Origin: Nannocystis sp. | GTDB lineage: Bacteria > Myxococcota_A > Polyangia > Nannocystales > Nannocystaceae | Assembly (NCBI RefSeq): GCF_016714285.1 | Contig: NZ_JADJNN010000038.1 | Coordinates: forward strand, 62,001-126,000 | Direction: 5' to 3' | DNA: 64,000 nucleotides | Shown: piece by piece, positions 44,963 through 52,642 of the stretch | How the letters are laid out: each line of letters starts with the position of its first letter | How positions within the stretch are numbered: position 1 is the first letter of the stretch | Made by a program: the position numbers and the translations under genes | Notes under the pieces: generated by a model | Database searches by the model: none | Told to the model about the DNA's origin: nothing | The model's input: only the letters and a program-made list of their open reading frames with translations

Positions 44963-45889
44963 ATGGGCACCCAGCAAGGACTGTCGCAAACAGCCGAGGA
45001 GCACACCCTCGAGGCAGGCACCTTGCTGGCGGTGCACTTCCGGGTGCTCGAGTGCGTCGGCCCGTGCAGCTTCGGCACGCTGTACGTCGGCGAGCACATA
45101 GCGATGGGCAGCCGCGTGGCGGTCCGGGTCCTGAGCTCGCAGTGGCGGACCTGGGTGCGCAGCGAGGACGATGTCGACCGCTTCCGCCGGGCCGTCCGCG
45201 ACCCGAGCCAGACCTGTCACCCCAACATCGCCCAGGTGTTCGACGCCGGCCGCCTGCCCGACGGTCGGCTGTTCATGATCACGGAGTTCCTGGTCGGCCA
45301 CAACCTCTACGAGGAGATCCAGCAGAACCAGTACCTGCCGGTCGTCCGCGCCTGCAGGATCCTCCGCGACGTCGGCCGCGCCGTGCGGGCCGCACATGAG
45401 ATGGGCCTGGTCCACCGCGACCTCAAGTCCGACAACGTCATGCTCATCCCGCTGCCCGGCGGCGACGGCGAGGCCGTGCAGGTGCTCGACTTCGGGATCG
45501 CCGCGTGGGCCGAGGTCGAGGCCCGCAAGACCTCCCCCGGCGTGTTCGTCGCGACCCCCGAGTACATGGCGCCCGAGCAGGTCCAGGGCAAGCCCGCCAC
45601 CCCGCTCTTCGACATCTATGCGCTCGGCGTGATGCTGTTCGAGGCGCTGGTCGGCGAGCCGCCCTTCGGCGGCAGCAACGGCGCCTTCATCCTCAAGTCC
45701 AAGGTCAGTCGCCCGGCGCCCTCGCTGGCGCAGAAGCTGCCCGGGATGCCGCGGCGCCTGGTCGAGCTGGCCGACGACTGCCTGCAGATGGACCCGAACC
45801 TGCGCCCGCAGTCGGCCCGCGAGTTCCTGGTGCGCATCGACGAGGTGCTGCGCACGCTCCAGCGCCTGTCCGGCCCCGCACCGACCTGA
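44963..45889 (+). CDS. Probable Ser/Thr pseudokinase
   Basis: A 308-residue soluble protein with a complete eukaryote-like kinase fold from ATG 44963. Several catalytic positions are lost: the glycine loop reads GPCSFGTLY, the beta-3 Lys is Arg55 (VAVRVL), and the helix-C Glu position reads RRAV. Yet HRDLKSDNV, DFGIA and ATPEYMAPEQ remain. It has no transmembrane segment or extra domain. It may be a scaffold or a kinase with unusual ATP use. The next gene, a PKD lipoprotein, starts five bases after its stop. Confidence 0.85.
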   Translation: MGTQQGLSQTAEEHTLEAGTLLAVHFRVLECVGPCSFGTLYVGEHIAMGSRVAVRVLSSQWRTWVRSEDDVDRFRRAVRDPSQTCHPNIAQVFDAGRLPDGRLFMITEFLVGHNLYEEIQQNQYLPVVRACRILRDVGRAVRAAHEMGLVHRDLKSDNVMLIPLPGGDGEAVQVLDFGIAAWAEVEARKTSPGVFVATPEYMAPEQVQGKPATPLFDIYALGVMLFEALVGEPPFGGSNGAFILKSKVSRPAPSLAQKLPGMPRRLVELADDCLQMDPNLRPQSAREFLVRIDEVLRTLQRLSGPAPT

Positions 45890-45894
45890 CTCGC

Positions 45895-47130
45895 ATGCGC
45901 GCGGCGGTCCTGCTCTGTCTGACCCTTGCGGCATGTCCTTCAGGACAGGTCACGTCGAGCGGTGAGTCCGGCGGGCAGACCCAGGCTGGGAGCACGCAGG
46001 ACCCGTCCGCCACGCAGGAGTCCGGCGCGGCGACCACGGCGGCGCCAACCGGCGCGCCGGGCAACCTGCCGCCGCTGGCCCGGATGGGCGACGACCTCAC
46101 GACCGACCAGGCGGCGCCGCTGCGGGTCCAGTTCGTCAGCATCTCGAGCGACCCCGACGGCAGCATCGTCAAGACGCAGTGGGACTTCGGCGACGGCGCG
46201 CAGGCCGAGGGTGAGAAGGTCGAGCACGTGTTCGAGGACGAGGGCAGCTTCAAGGTCACGCTCACCGTGACCGATGACGACGGCGCCAGCGACCAGATCT
46301 CGACCTCGATCAAGCCCGGCGGCTGCCCGACCTTCGAGCCGCCGGTGTGGCAGGGCGACCTCACGGCGAGCGAGCTGAGCGAGGCCTCGGGCCTGGCGCC
46401 GAGCCGCCGCTCACCCGGCGTCGTGTGGACGCACAACGACTCGGGCGCGCCGGTGCTGTTCACCAGCGACCTCAAGGGCGAGCCGCTCGGCGTCTACACC
46501 TTGCAGGGCGCCGACCTGCGGGACTGGGAGGACATGGCCCTCGGGCCAGGTCCGAAGCAGGGCCAGGACTACCTGTACGTCGGCGACATCGGCGACAACA
46601 ACGAGGCCTACGCGTCGGTCACGGTGTACCGCGCCCCGGAGCCGCCGGTCGATCCGCGGGCCACCGGCGTGAAGGCCAGCATCGGCCCCGTCGAGGCCTT
46701 CGAGTTCACTTACCCCGGTGGCGTCGCCCACAACGCGGAGACGCTGATCGTCGACCCGGTGCAGGGCGACCTGTACATCGTCAGCAAGGCGGCGGGCGGC
46801 CACTCGCTGGTGTTCCGCGCCGCGGCGCCGCTGCAGTCTGGCGGCCTCGAGGAGGTCACGGCGCTCGACTTCGGCCCCGGGGGTCTGACCACCGGCGGCT
46901 CGGCGTCGGCGGCGGGCGACTGGGTGGTGGTGCGCACCTACTTCGCCGCGCGCATGTGGCACCGCCCGAAGGGCACGCCGCTGTGGCACGCCTTCGCGGG
47001 CACGGCCTGCGATGTCCCGGTGGCGATGGAGCTGCAAGGCGAGGCGATCGGCTTCGCCGCCGCGGGCCTCGACTACTTCACGACCTCCGAGGGCGCGTCG
47101 CCGCCGCTCTATCTCTACGTCCGCGGCTGA
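45895..47130 (+). CDS. PKD-domain lipoprotein
   Basis: A 411-residue lipoprotein with a very short signal peptide (VLLCLTLAAC). The lipobox Cys is encoded inside a palindrome copy (45934-45947). A Ser/Thr/Gly linker leads to one PKD domain (IVKTQWDFGDGAQAEGEKVEHVFEDEG, about residues 80-140). The rest looks like a beta-propeller, with SEASGLAPSRRSPGVVWTH, LRDWEDMALGPGP and GVAHNAETLIVDPV resembling esterase-like or NHL blades. No catalytic Ser is clear. It follows the pseudokinase gene by five bases. Confidence 0.85.
   Translation: MRAAVLLCLTLAACPSGQVTSSGESGGQTQAGSTQDPSATQESGAATTAAPTGAPGNLPPLARMGDDLTTDQAAPLRVQFVSISSDPDGSIVKTQWDFGDGAQAEGEKVEHVFEDEGSFKVTLTVTDDDGASDQISTSIKPGGCPTFEPPVWQGDLTASELSEASGLAPSRRSPGVVWTHNDSGAPVLFTSDLKGEPLGVYTLQGADLRDWEDMALGPGPKQGQDYLYVGDIGDNNEAYASVTVYRAPEPPVDPRATGVKASIGPVEAFEFTYPGGVAHNAETLIVDPVQGDLYIVSKAAGGHSLVFRAAAPLQSGGLEEVTALDFGPGGLTTGGSASAAGDWVVVRTYFAARMWHRPKGTPLWHAFAGTACDVPVAMELQGEAIGFAAAGLDYFTTSEGASPPLYLYVRG
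45934..45947. repeat. Dispersed palindrome copy at a lipobox
   Basis: TGTCC-TTCA-GGACA, in frame as CPSGQ: its first codon is the lipid-modified Cys of the PKD lipoprotein. Confidence 0.6.
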
Positions 47131-47222
47131 GCACGAGCGCGCGCCGCGGGGCTGCGCTGCACGGGCCCGTGCGCGCTGCTGGACGCGGAACTCCGGCAAC
47201 ATGTGCGACCAGGAGCTCTGTC

Positions 47223-48542
47223 ATGTCGCAGCGAGTCCTTCGCATGATCCTCGTCGGTTCGGCGCTCGCGGCCTGCGACGCGCCGGCGGCCAAGCCGACG
47301 CCGCTGCCGACGAAGGCGGCCGTGCCGGTCGTGGTGCAGCCGACACCGCCGCCGCAGCCCGTGAAGGATGAGCCCGAGGCGACGCCGGAGGAGCCGCCGC
47401 CGCCGGTCACCCCCGCGGTCGCGGCCGCGGTCGCCACGAGCCTGAACCAGCTGAGCCTCGACCTCCACCGCGTCGTCGCTCGCCGACCCGGCAACGTGTT
47501 CACCTCGGGCATGAGCGTGTCGCTGGCCCTGGCGATGCTCCACGCCGGCAGCGGCGGCGCGACCCGCAAGCAGCTGGCGAAGGGCCTGCACCTCGGCAAG
47601 CTGGCCGAGGCCGACCTGCAGGCCGGCCTCGCCAACCTCCGCGCCGGCTTCGCCAAGGCGAAGGGCGGCGTGACGCTGGTGGTCGCCAACCGCCTGTTCG
47701 GCGAGCAGAGCCTCGCGTTCAAGCCGGCCTACCTCGAGCTCGGGCGCAAGGTCTTCGGCGCGCCGCTCGAGGCGCTGGACTTCATCAACAACGCCGGCGG
47801 CGGGACGGCTCGCATCAACGGCTGGGTCGGCGAGCAGACGCGCGGCAAGATCGCCAACCTGCTGCCGTCCGGATCGCTGGACGCGAGCGCGCGCCTCGTG
47901 CTCACCAACGCGGTGTATTTCAAGGGTGACTGGCAGGAGCCCTTCGAGCGGGGCGCGACCCGCCCGCAGAGCTTCTTCGCCGCCGCCGGCAAGCGCGAGG
48001 TGCCGATGATGCGCAGCAGCCAGCGCCTCCGCCTCGCCGCGCCGAAGGGCGCCAAGCTCCGCGTGCTCGAGCTGCCCTACGCGGGCGGCGAGTATGCGCT
48101 GGTGATCGTGCTCCCGCAGGCGAAGGATGGCCTCGCCGCGATCGAGAAGCGCCTGAGCCTCGCCGACCTACAGGCGTGGATCGACGGCGCCCGCGACACC
48201 CTCGTCGACGTGCAGCTGCCCCGCTTCACGCTCGAGCAGAGCGTCGACCTGAAGTCGGTGCTCGCGGAGCTCGACCTCGGCGACCTGTTCAAGCCCAGGC
48301 GCGCCGACCTGAGCGGCATGGCGGACGCGAAGCTCTCGCTGTCCGCCGCGTTTCACCGCGGCTTCGTCGCCGTCGACGAGCAGGGCAGCGAGGCCGCCGC
48401 GGCCTCGGCGATCACGGTCAAGATCGAGTCGGCGGTGGCGCCGGTGCCGTTCGTGGTCGACCGCCCGTTCCTGTTCCTGATCCGCGACACGCGAAGCGGC
48501 CTCATCGTGTTCCTCGGCCGGCTCGCCGATCCGCCGGCCTGA
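47223..48542 (+). CDS. Serpin (serine-protease inhibitor) lipoprotein
   Basis: A 439-residue serpin with a lipobox (VGSALAAC) and a Pro/Ala linker. The fold is full-length: NVFTSGMSVSLALAMLHAGSGG, INGWVGEQTRGKIANLLP, LVLTNAVYFKGDW and C-terminal PFVVDRPFLFLIRDTRSGLIVFLGR. The hinge of the reactive loop reads VDEQGSEAAAASA, small residues as in inhibitory serpins, so it should trap a protease. It is anchored to the cell envelope, where it may guard against secreted proteases. It starts at ATG 47223. Confidence 0.95.
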   Translation: MSQRVLRMILVGSALAACDAPAAKPTPLPTKAAVPVVVQPTPPPQPVKDEPEATPEEPPPPVTPAVAAAVATSLNQLSLDLHRVVARRPGNVFTSGMSVSLALAMLHAGSGGATRKQLAKGLHLGKLAEADLQAGLANLRAGFAKAKGGVTLVVANRLFGEQSLAFKPAYLELGRKVFGAPLEALDFINNAGGGTARINGWVGEQTRGKIANLLPSGSLDASARLVLTNAVYFKGDWQEPFERGATRPQSFFAAAGKREVPMMRSSQRLRLAAPKGAKLRVLELPYAGGEYALVIVLPQAKDGLAAIEKRLSLADLQAWIDGARDTLVDVQLPRFTLEQSVDLKSVLAELDLGDLFKPRRADLSGMADAKLSLSAAFHRGFVAVDEQGSEAAAASAITVKIESAVAPVPFVVDRPFLFLIRDTRSGLIVFLGRLADPPA

Positions 48543-48601
48543 GGCTCACAGTTCGTCGGTGCCGCGGCCGGCGGCCCGATCCGGCGGCCTGAGGCTCACA
48601 G
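48527..48601. repeat. Duplicated serpin 3' end (25 bp x 2)
   Basis: 48527-48551 (last serpin codons, TGA and flank) recurs at 48577-48601 with one mismatch, 50 bp away. The second copy abuts the stop of the convergent DUF2141 gene. Confidence 0.8.
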
Positions 48602-49096
48602 GTAGACCATCTTGATGTCCTGCACGGCCCCCGCGGCGCCCAGCTCGAAGCGGGCGTCGCGGTACTTCGGCGGCCCCATGCGGCCCTTCGCGTTGTTCGA
48701 CATCCCGACGCCCTCCTTCGGCATGCCGATCCAGTTGGTGTCGAGCTGGTTGTTGCCGTTCTCGTCGTGCAGCACGGACACCGCGTACTCGCCGGGCGGC
48801 ACGTCGCGCAGGTCGACGCTCGCGCGCCCGCCGGAGATCTTGGCGACCACCTGCTTCCACGCCTTGTTGGGCTCGCCCGGGAAGCCGTCGTCGCCGCGGA
48901 ACACGGCGATCAGCGCCTGACCGGCGCCGCTGCGAAAGCCGGTCATGCGCAGCGCCAGCGTCCCGGGGCTCGCGGCGACCGACCCCGCCGCTTCGGCGTT
49001 CGCTTCGGCGCCGGCGTTCGCGTCGGCGCCGGCTTCGGCCGCGGCGTCGCTGCAGGCCAGGAGGAGGAGGGTGGAGAGGGTGAGGGTCAGTTTCAT
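48596..49096 (-). CDS. DUF2141 lipoprotein
   Basis: A 166-residue lipoprotein (TLLLLAC) with a low-complexity Ala/Glu/Asp linker. The mature domain matches DUF2141: IAVFRGDDGFPGEPNKAWK, then VPPGEYAVSVLHDENGNNQLDTN and WIGMPKEGVGMSNNAKG. This small beta-sandwich is of unknown function in secreted bacterial proteins. It converges with the serpin and diverges from the CarH-type regulator; the 200-bp gap between starts should hold both promoters. Confidence 0.9.
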   Translation of the reverse strand: MKLTLTLSTLLLLACSDAAAEAGADANAGAEANAEAAGSVAASPGTLALRMTGFRSGAGQALIAVFRGDDGFPGEPNKAWKQVVAKISGGRASVDLRDVPPGEYAVSVLHDENGNNQLDTNWIGMPKEGVGMSNNAKGRMGPPKYRDARFELGAAGAVQDIKMVYL

Positions 49097-49257
49097 GGCC
49101 AGGGCTCCAGATGGTCCAAGCTTCGCCCAAGCTCATAGCAGACCTTTCGCGAAAGCTCTCCGCCTGCGCGCCTCGAGTCCGGGTCCCGGGCCCGTAGATT
49201 CGCCGACAAGGCCGCCTGGTGCCGCAGTTCGCTGGTTGCGGAGGCGAGCGTTCCCGG

Positions 49258-49284
49258 GTATAGAGGGTTTGCATAGGGTTGCCC
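49258..49284 (+). promoter_or_regulatory. Possible operator repeats before the CarH-type gene
   Basis: TAGAGGGTT and TAGGGTT are close direct repeats in an AT-richer patch about 15 bases before GTG 49299. CarH operators consist of direct repeats, so this may be an autoregulatory site; the match is by eye only. Confidence 0.3.
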
Positions 49285-49298
49285 CGAAAGCCCCATTC

Positions 49299-50216
49299 GT
49301 GACTGACAACGGTCGATATCGCATCCAGTCCGTCGCCGAAATGACCGGCGTCTCGGCGGCGACCTTGCGCGCGTGGGAGCGGCGCTACGGCATCCCCGCG
49401 CCGCGGCGCACGGCGGCGGCCTACCGCCTGTACACCGAGCAGGACGTCGAGCTGATCAAGCGGGTGCGCGAGCTGTGTGACAGCGGCATCGCCCCGTCGC
49501 AGGCGGCGCAGATGGTGCTCGCCAGCCAGGGCAGCCGCGAGGAGTTCACCCACCTCGAGGTCGACACCCACGAGCTGGCGACGCAGAAGATCATCCAGGC
49601 GGTCGAACGCTTCGACGCCGACATGCTCGAGGCGGCCGTCAAGCACGCGCTGTTCCTCGGCCCCGCGACTGCGCTGTTCGACAAGGTGTTCGGGCCGGCG
49701 CTGCTGCAGATCGGTCAGCGCTGGCACGAGGGATCGATCGGCGTGGGCCAGGAGCACCTCGCCGTCGAGGTCATCGGCAACGCCCTGCGCTACCTGCTGC
49801 GGCTCGGCCAGCCGGAGGCGCCGGAGAAGGTGGCGCTGCTCGCCTGCTTCGCCGACGAGGAGCACGTCGTCCCGCTCTACGGGGTGGCCCTGCGCTTCGC
49901 CGAGTGGGGCTTTCGCACGGTGATGCTCGGCGCCCGCACGCCGCCGCACGCGATCCGTCAGGCGGTCAGCGAGATCCACCCCGACCTGGTCGGTCTGTCG
50001 CTGACGATCGTGCCGCCGGCGTACCGCGCCCGTGAGCTCGTCGACGGCTACGCCGAGGCCTGCAACAAGACCCCGTGGCTGGTCGGCGGCGGCGGTGCAG
50101 CGCAGCTGCAGGAGCTCATCGAGGCGCGCGGCGGGCTGCTCGTCCCGGACAGTCGCAGCAAGCTGCGGGCCCTCGTCGAGCGACTCACCAGCGTGCGCCC
50201 CGGCGACGCAGGCTGA
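49299..50216 (+). CDS. CarH/LitR-type B12-binding light-sensing regulator
   Basis: A 305-residue MerR-type regulator with cobalamin domain. The MerR helix-turn-helix (YRIQSVAEMTGVSAATLRAW) is at residues 7-26. The four-helix and B12 domains hold every CarH photochemistry residue: Trp142-His143, Glu152-His153 (the W-x9-EH motif) and His189 as the lower ligand (DEEHVVPLYG). In Thermus CarH these are W131, H132, E141, H142, H177, so spacing agrees. It should bind adenosylcobalamin, repress in the dark and release in light. The start is GTG 49299, or TTG 49269. No carotenoid genes are near. Confidence 0.9.
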   Translation: MTDNGRYRIQSVAEMTGVSAATLRAWERRYGIPAPRRTAAAYRLYTEQDVELIKRVRELCDSGIAPSQAAQMVLASQGSREEFTHLEVDTHELATQKIIQAVERFDADMLEAAVKHALFLGPATALFDKVFGPALLQIGQRWHEGSIGVGQEHLAVEVIGNALRYLLRLGQPEAPEKVALLACFADEEHVVPLYGVALRFAEWGFRTVMLGARTPPHAIRQAVSEIHPDLVGLSLTIVPPAYRARELVDGYAEACNKTPWLVGGGGAAQLQELIEARGGLLVPDSRSKLRALVERLTSVRPGDAG

Positions 50217-50363
50217 GTGCTGGTGTTGTTGGCCTGGGGGACCGATACCCCAGTTGCCCGCAAGGGGTGCGCGCAGTGGGTTTTCCTCCTGGGTTATTTC
50301 GCGTACAAACGCCGGGCCGGCGGCGTCCCCAGCGTTCGCCGGCAGCACGACGAAAGCACCATC

Positions 50364-50996
50364 ATGAAGAAGTCCATGTCTCCCCTGTTCACCGCGGTCG
50401 TGGCGTTCGCCCTGGCCGCCTGCGCCGCCAAGCCCAGCCCGGACACCGCCCCGCCGACCGAGGCGCCGCCGACCGAGCCGGCCCCCGTCGAGGCAGCGCC
50501 CACGCCCGAGCCCGCGCCCGCGCCCGCCGAGCCGCCGGCCCCGCCCGCCCCGACCAAGGACGTCCTCGACACCGCCGCCGAGGCTGGCAAGTTCGCCACC
50601 CTGCTCAGCGCGATCGATGCTGCGGGCCTGAAGGACACGCTCAAGGGCCCCGGCCCGTTCACCGTGTTCGCGCCGACCGACGAGGCCTTCGCCAAGCTGC
50701 CGAAGGGTGAGCTCGACAAGCTGCTCAAGAACAAGAAGAAGCTCAGCGAGCTGCTCAGCTACCACGTCGTCTCGGGCGCCGCGGTGAAGGCCGCCGACAT
50801 CGGCGCCACCCCCACGGCCAAGAGCGTCGCCGGTCCGGAGCTCGCCCTCACCGCGGCCGACGGCACCGTCAAGATCAACGACTCCGCCACCGTGGTGCAG
50901 GCCGACATCGCCGCCACCAACGGCGTCATCCACGTGATCGACACCGTGCTGAGCCTGCCCAAGCCGGGCAAGGCCGCCAAGAAGAAGGCCGACTAG
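50364..50996 (+). CDS. Fasciclin-domain lipoprotein
   Basis: A 210-residue lipoprotein with lipobox AFALAAC, then a Pro/Ala/Glu linker of about 50 residues. The single FAS1 domain has the H1 motif FTVFAPTDEAFAKLP and the H2 motif NGVIHVIDTVLSLP. FAS1 domains mediate surface adhesion. The tail is Lys-rich. ATG 50364 was chosen; the open frame upstream to 50217 adds residues without a signal. A clear terminator follows. Confidence 0.92.
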   Translation: MKKSMSPLFTAVVAFALAACAAKPSPDTAPPTEAPPTEPAPVEAAPTPEPAPAPAEPPAPPAPTKDVLDTAAEAGKFATLLSAIDAAGLKDTLKGPGPFTVFAPTDEAFAKLPKGELDKLLKNKKKLSELLSYHVVSGAAVKAADIGATPTAKSVAGPELALTAADGTVKINDSATVVQADIAATNGVIHVIDTVLSLPKPGKAAKKKAD

Positions 50997-51062
50997 GCCA
51001 GGAGATCGCCCGCGCCAGCCGAGAGCTCGCGCGGCCGATGCCGACCGATCCGGTCGAACCAG

Positions 51063-51099
51063 CGGCGAGGCCCCACATGGGACCTCGCCGGCTTTCTTT
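51063..51099 (+). terminator. Rho-independent terminator after the fasciclin gene
   Basis: GGCGAGG (51064-51070) pairs with CCTCGCC (51083-51089), with inner CCC/GGG, followed by the T-rich TTTCTTT at 51093-51099. Confidence 0.85.
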
Positions 51100-51125
51100 C
51101 TCGCGCGGTATTGCGCCGCGCGGAG

Positions 51126-52271
51126 ATGCGCTATCGTGCCCGCGTGCGTGGCCTGTCCATCCTCTTCCCCGTCCTCGTGTTCGCCTGCGCCGACGGTGCC
51201 GGCGATGGCAGCAGCCTGAGCCAGGCCAGCGTGCCCACAACGTTGAGCGCGGGCGAGTCGGCGGCGACCGGCGTCGGCAGCTCGAGCGGCGAGCTTGCGA
51301 GCACGAGTGGCGCCGTCACCACCACCAGCGAGCCTGGCAGCACCGGGTCCGGCAGCACCACGGCGGTCGAGGGCACCGGCGAGTCGACCGGCAGCGACCC
51401 GGGCGGCAGCACCGGCGCGGCGCTGCCGAGCAAGAGCTGCAACTACGAGTCGACCACCTACGCCGCCGCGCCGCAGGAGCTCATGGTGGCCAAGGGCTCG
51501 CCGAAGCAGCTGCTGTTCACGGTGCCGGGCCTGCCGGATCCGGGCCTGGTGAGCGCGGCGACGCTGCGCTTCGTCAGCTACGACAGCGACCATCCCGGCG
51601 AGGAGGGCGTGATCGTGGTCAACGGCGGCGCGCCGATCGATCTGCCCGCCGAGCTCGCGTGGACCAACCTCGACCACGAGACCGCGGTCGTCATCACCGA
51701 CCGCACGGTCGCCGGCGACAACACGATCGCCTTCGGGGCGGGCTCCGCCGAGGTCGGCACCTTTTATCGCATCAGCAAGGTCGCGCTCGAGCTCGAGGCC
51801 GCCGTCGCCGAGTGCCCGGCGCCGCCCGACATGCCGATGGGCCCGGCCAAGGCGGTGCAGCTCGACTTCAACGCCGCCACCTACGGCAAGCGCAACAACT
51901 GGGTGCTGCGCTGCGACTTCGGCGAGGGCTACGCCTTCACGGCCAAGGGCGACCAGGGCGCGCTCGACTGCGGCAAGCTCTACGACCCCGACGGCACGCG
52001 CAAGGGCACCGCGACCTTCGTGTTCAAGGACCTGGTCCCCGCGACCTACGAGATCACGATCGCCGCCCGCCACAGCGCCAACCGCAACCCCAAGGGCGCC
52101 CTCTTCGTCGTCGACGGCGAGGCCAAGCGCGTCGACCAGACCAAGGGCGACGCGATCACCGTCGACACCTGGGGCACCAAGCAGCTCGCGGGCACGATCG
52201 AGGTCGTGCTCGACAGCGCCATGGAGAGCGAGAGCGACAGCGTCACCTGGGTGCGCCTCGAGCCCCAATAG
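51126..52271 (+). CDS. Lipoprotein with Ser/Gly/Thr linker, unknown domain
   Basis: A 381-residue lipoprotein from ATG 51126 (LFPVLVFAC lipobox); a TTG at 51111 also reads in frame. A long Ser/Thr/Gly linker (about residues 20-100) precedes two beta-rich domains. The first has LTVPGLPDPG-like and VIVVNGGAPIDLPAEL strands. The second holds YEITIAARHSANRNPKGALFVVDGE, similar to carbohydrate-binding or golvesin-like sandwiches. It is likely a surface-binding protein. I do not recognise a specific family. It lies between a terminator and an AT-rich gap. Confidence 0.75.
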   Translation: MRYRARVRGLSILFPVLVFACADGAGDGSSLSQASVPTTLSAGESAATGVGSSSGELASTSGAVTTTSEPGSTGSGSTTAVEGTGESTGSDPGGSTGAALPSKSCNYESTTYAAAPQELMVAKGSPKQLLFTVPGLPDPGLVSAATLRFVSYDSDHPGEEGVIVVNGGAPIDLPAELAWTNLDHETAVVITDRTVAGDNTIAFGAGSAEVGTFYRISKVALELEAAVAECPAPPDMPMGPAKAVQLDFNAATYGKRNNWVLRCDFGEGYAFTAKGDQGALDCGKLYDPDGTRKGTATFVFKDLVPATYEITIAARHSANRNPKGALFVVDGEAKRVDQTKGDAITVDTWGTKQLAGTIEVVLDSAMESESDSVTWVRLEPQ

Positions 52272-52642
52272 TCGATCACCGCCAATTGCTGCCAATCGCG
52301 GCCGATCACTACCAATCACCGTCGCGGCGGGGGTCGTGAGTAATGGGGCCACAGGCACCGGAAAATGCACAGGCGGGGAGCTGGAGCGCGGCATACCGCC
52401 GATCGCTCCGATATCGATAGACTCCCCGCGGCCGGCACCGGTTAGTGCCGGGCGGCGCCAAACCCGTCACGCCAGGCGTACGATTCTTGACCGCCTACGC
52501 CCGCTGCGAACGGATTTGCGCGCTGCCCCTGCGTGCTGCCCTGCGTGCTGCCCTGCGTACTGTCATTGCTGCCATTCATGGTGATCGTAGCGTCCGGCCC
52601 CGGGCTTGTGCCCGGGAGGGGGGTCCTCTATGGTGCGATGCA
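52272..52642. other. Intergenic region without a gene
   Basis: 371 bases without a credible gene. The first 50 bases carry repeated GATCAC/CCAAT words (near repeats of GCCAATYGC). Further on are three copies of CTGCCCTGCGTR around 52530-52560. The last 80 bases are the upstream flank of the wall hydrolase gene. I see no clear promoter or RNA. Confidence 0.6.

Noticed and set aside
48546..52394. Open minus-strand frame of 1282 codons
   Set aside because: It covers the DUF2141, CarH-type, fasciclin and lipoprotein genes in the wrong frame. Its product is low-complexity Ala/Gly/Arg/Val, a normal by-product of about 70% GC codon bias.
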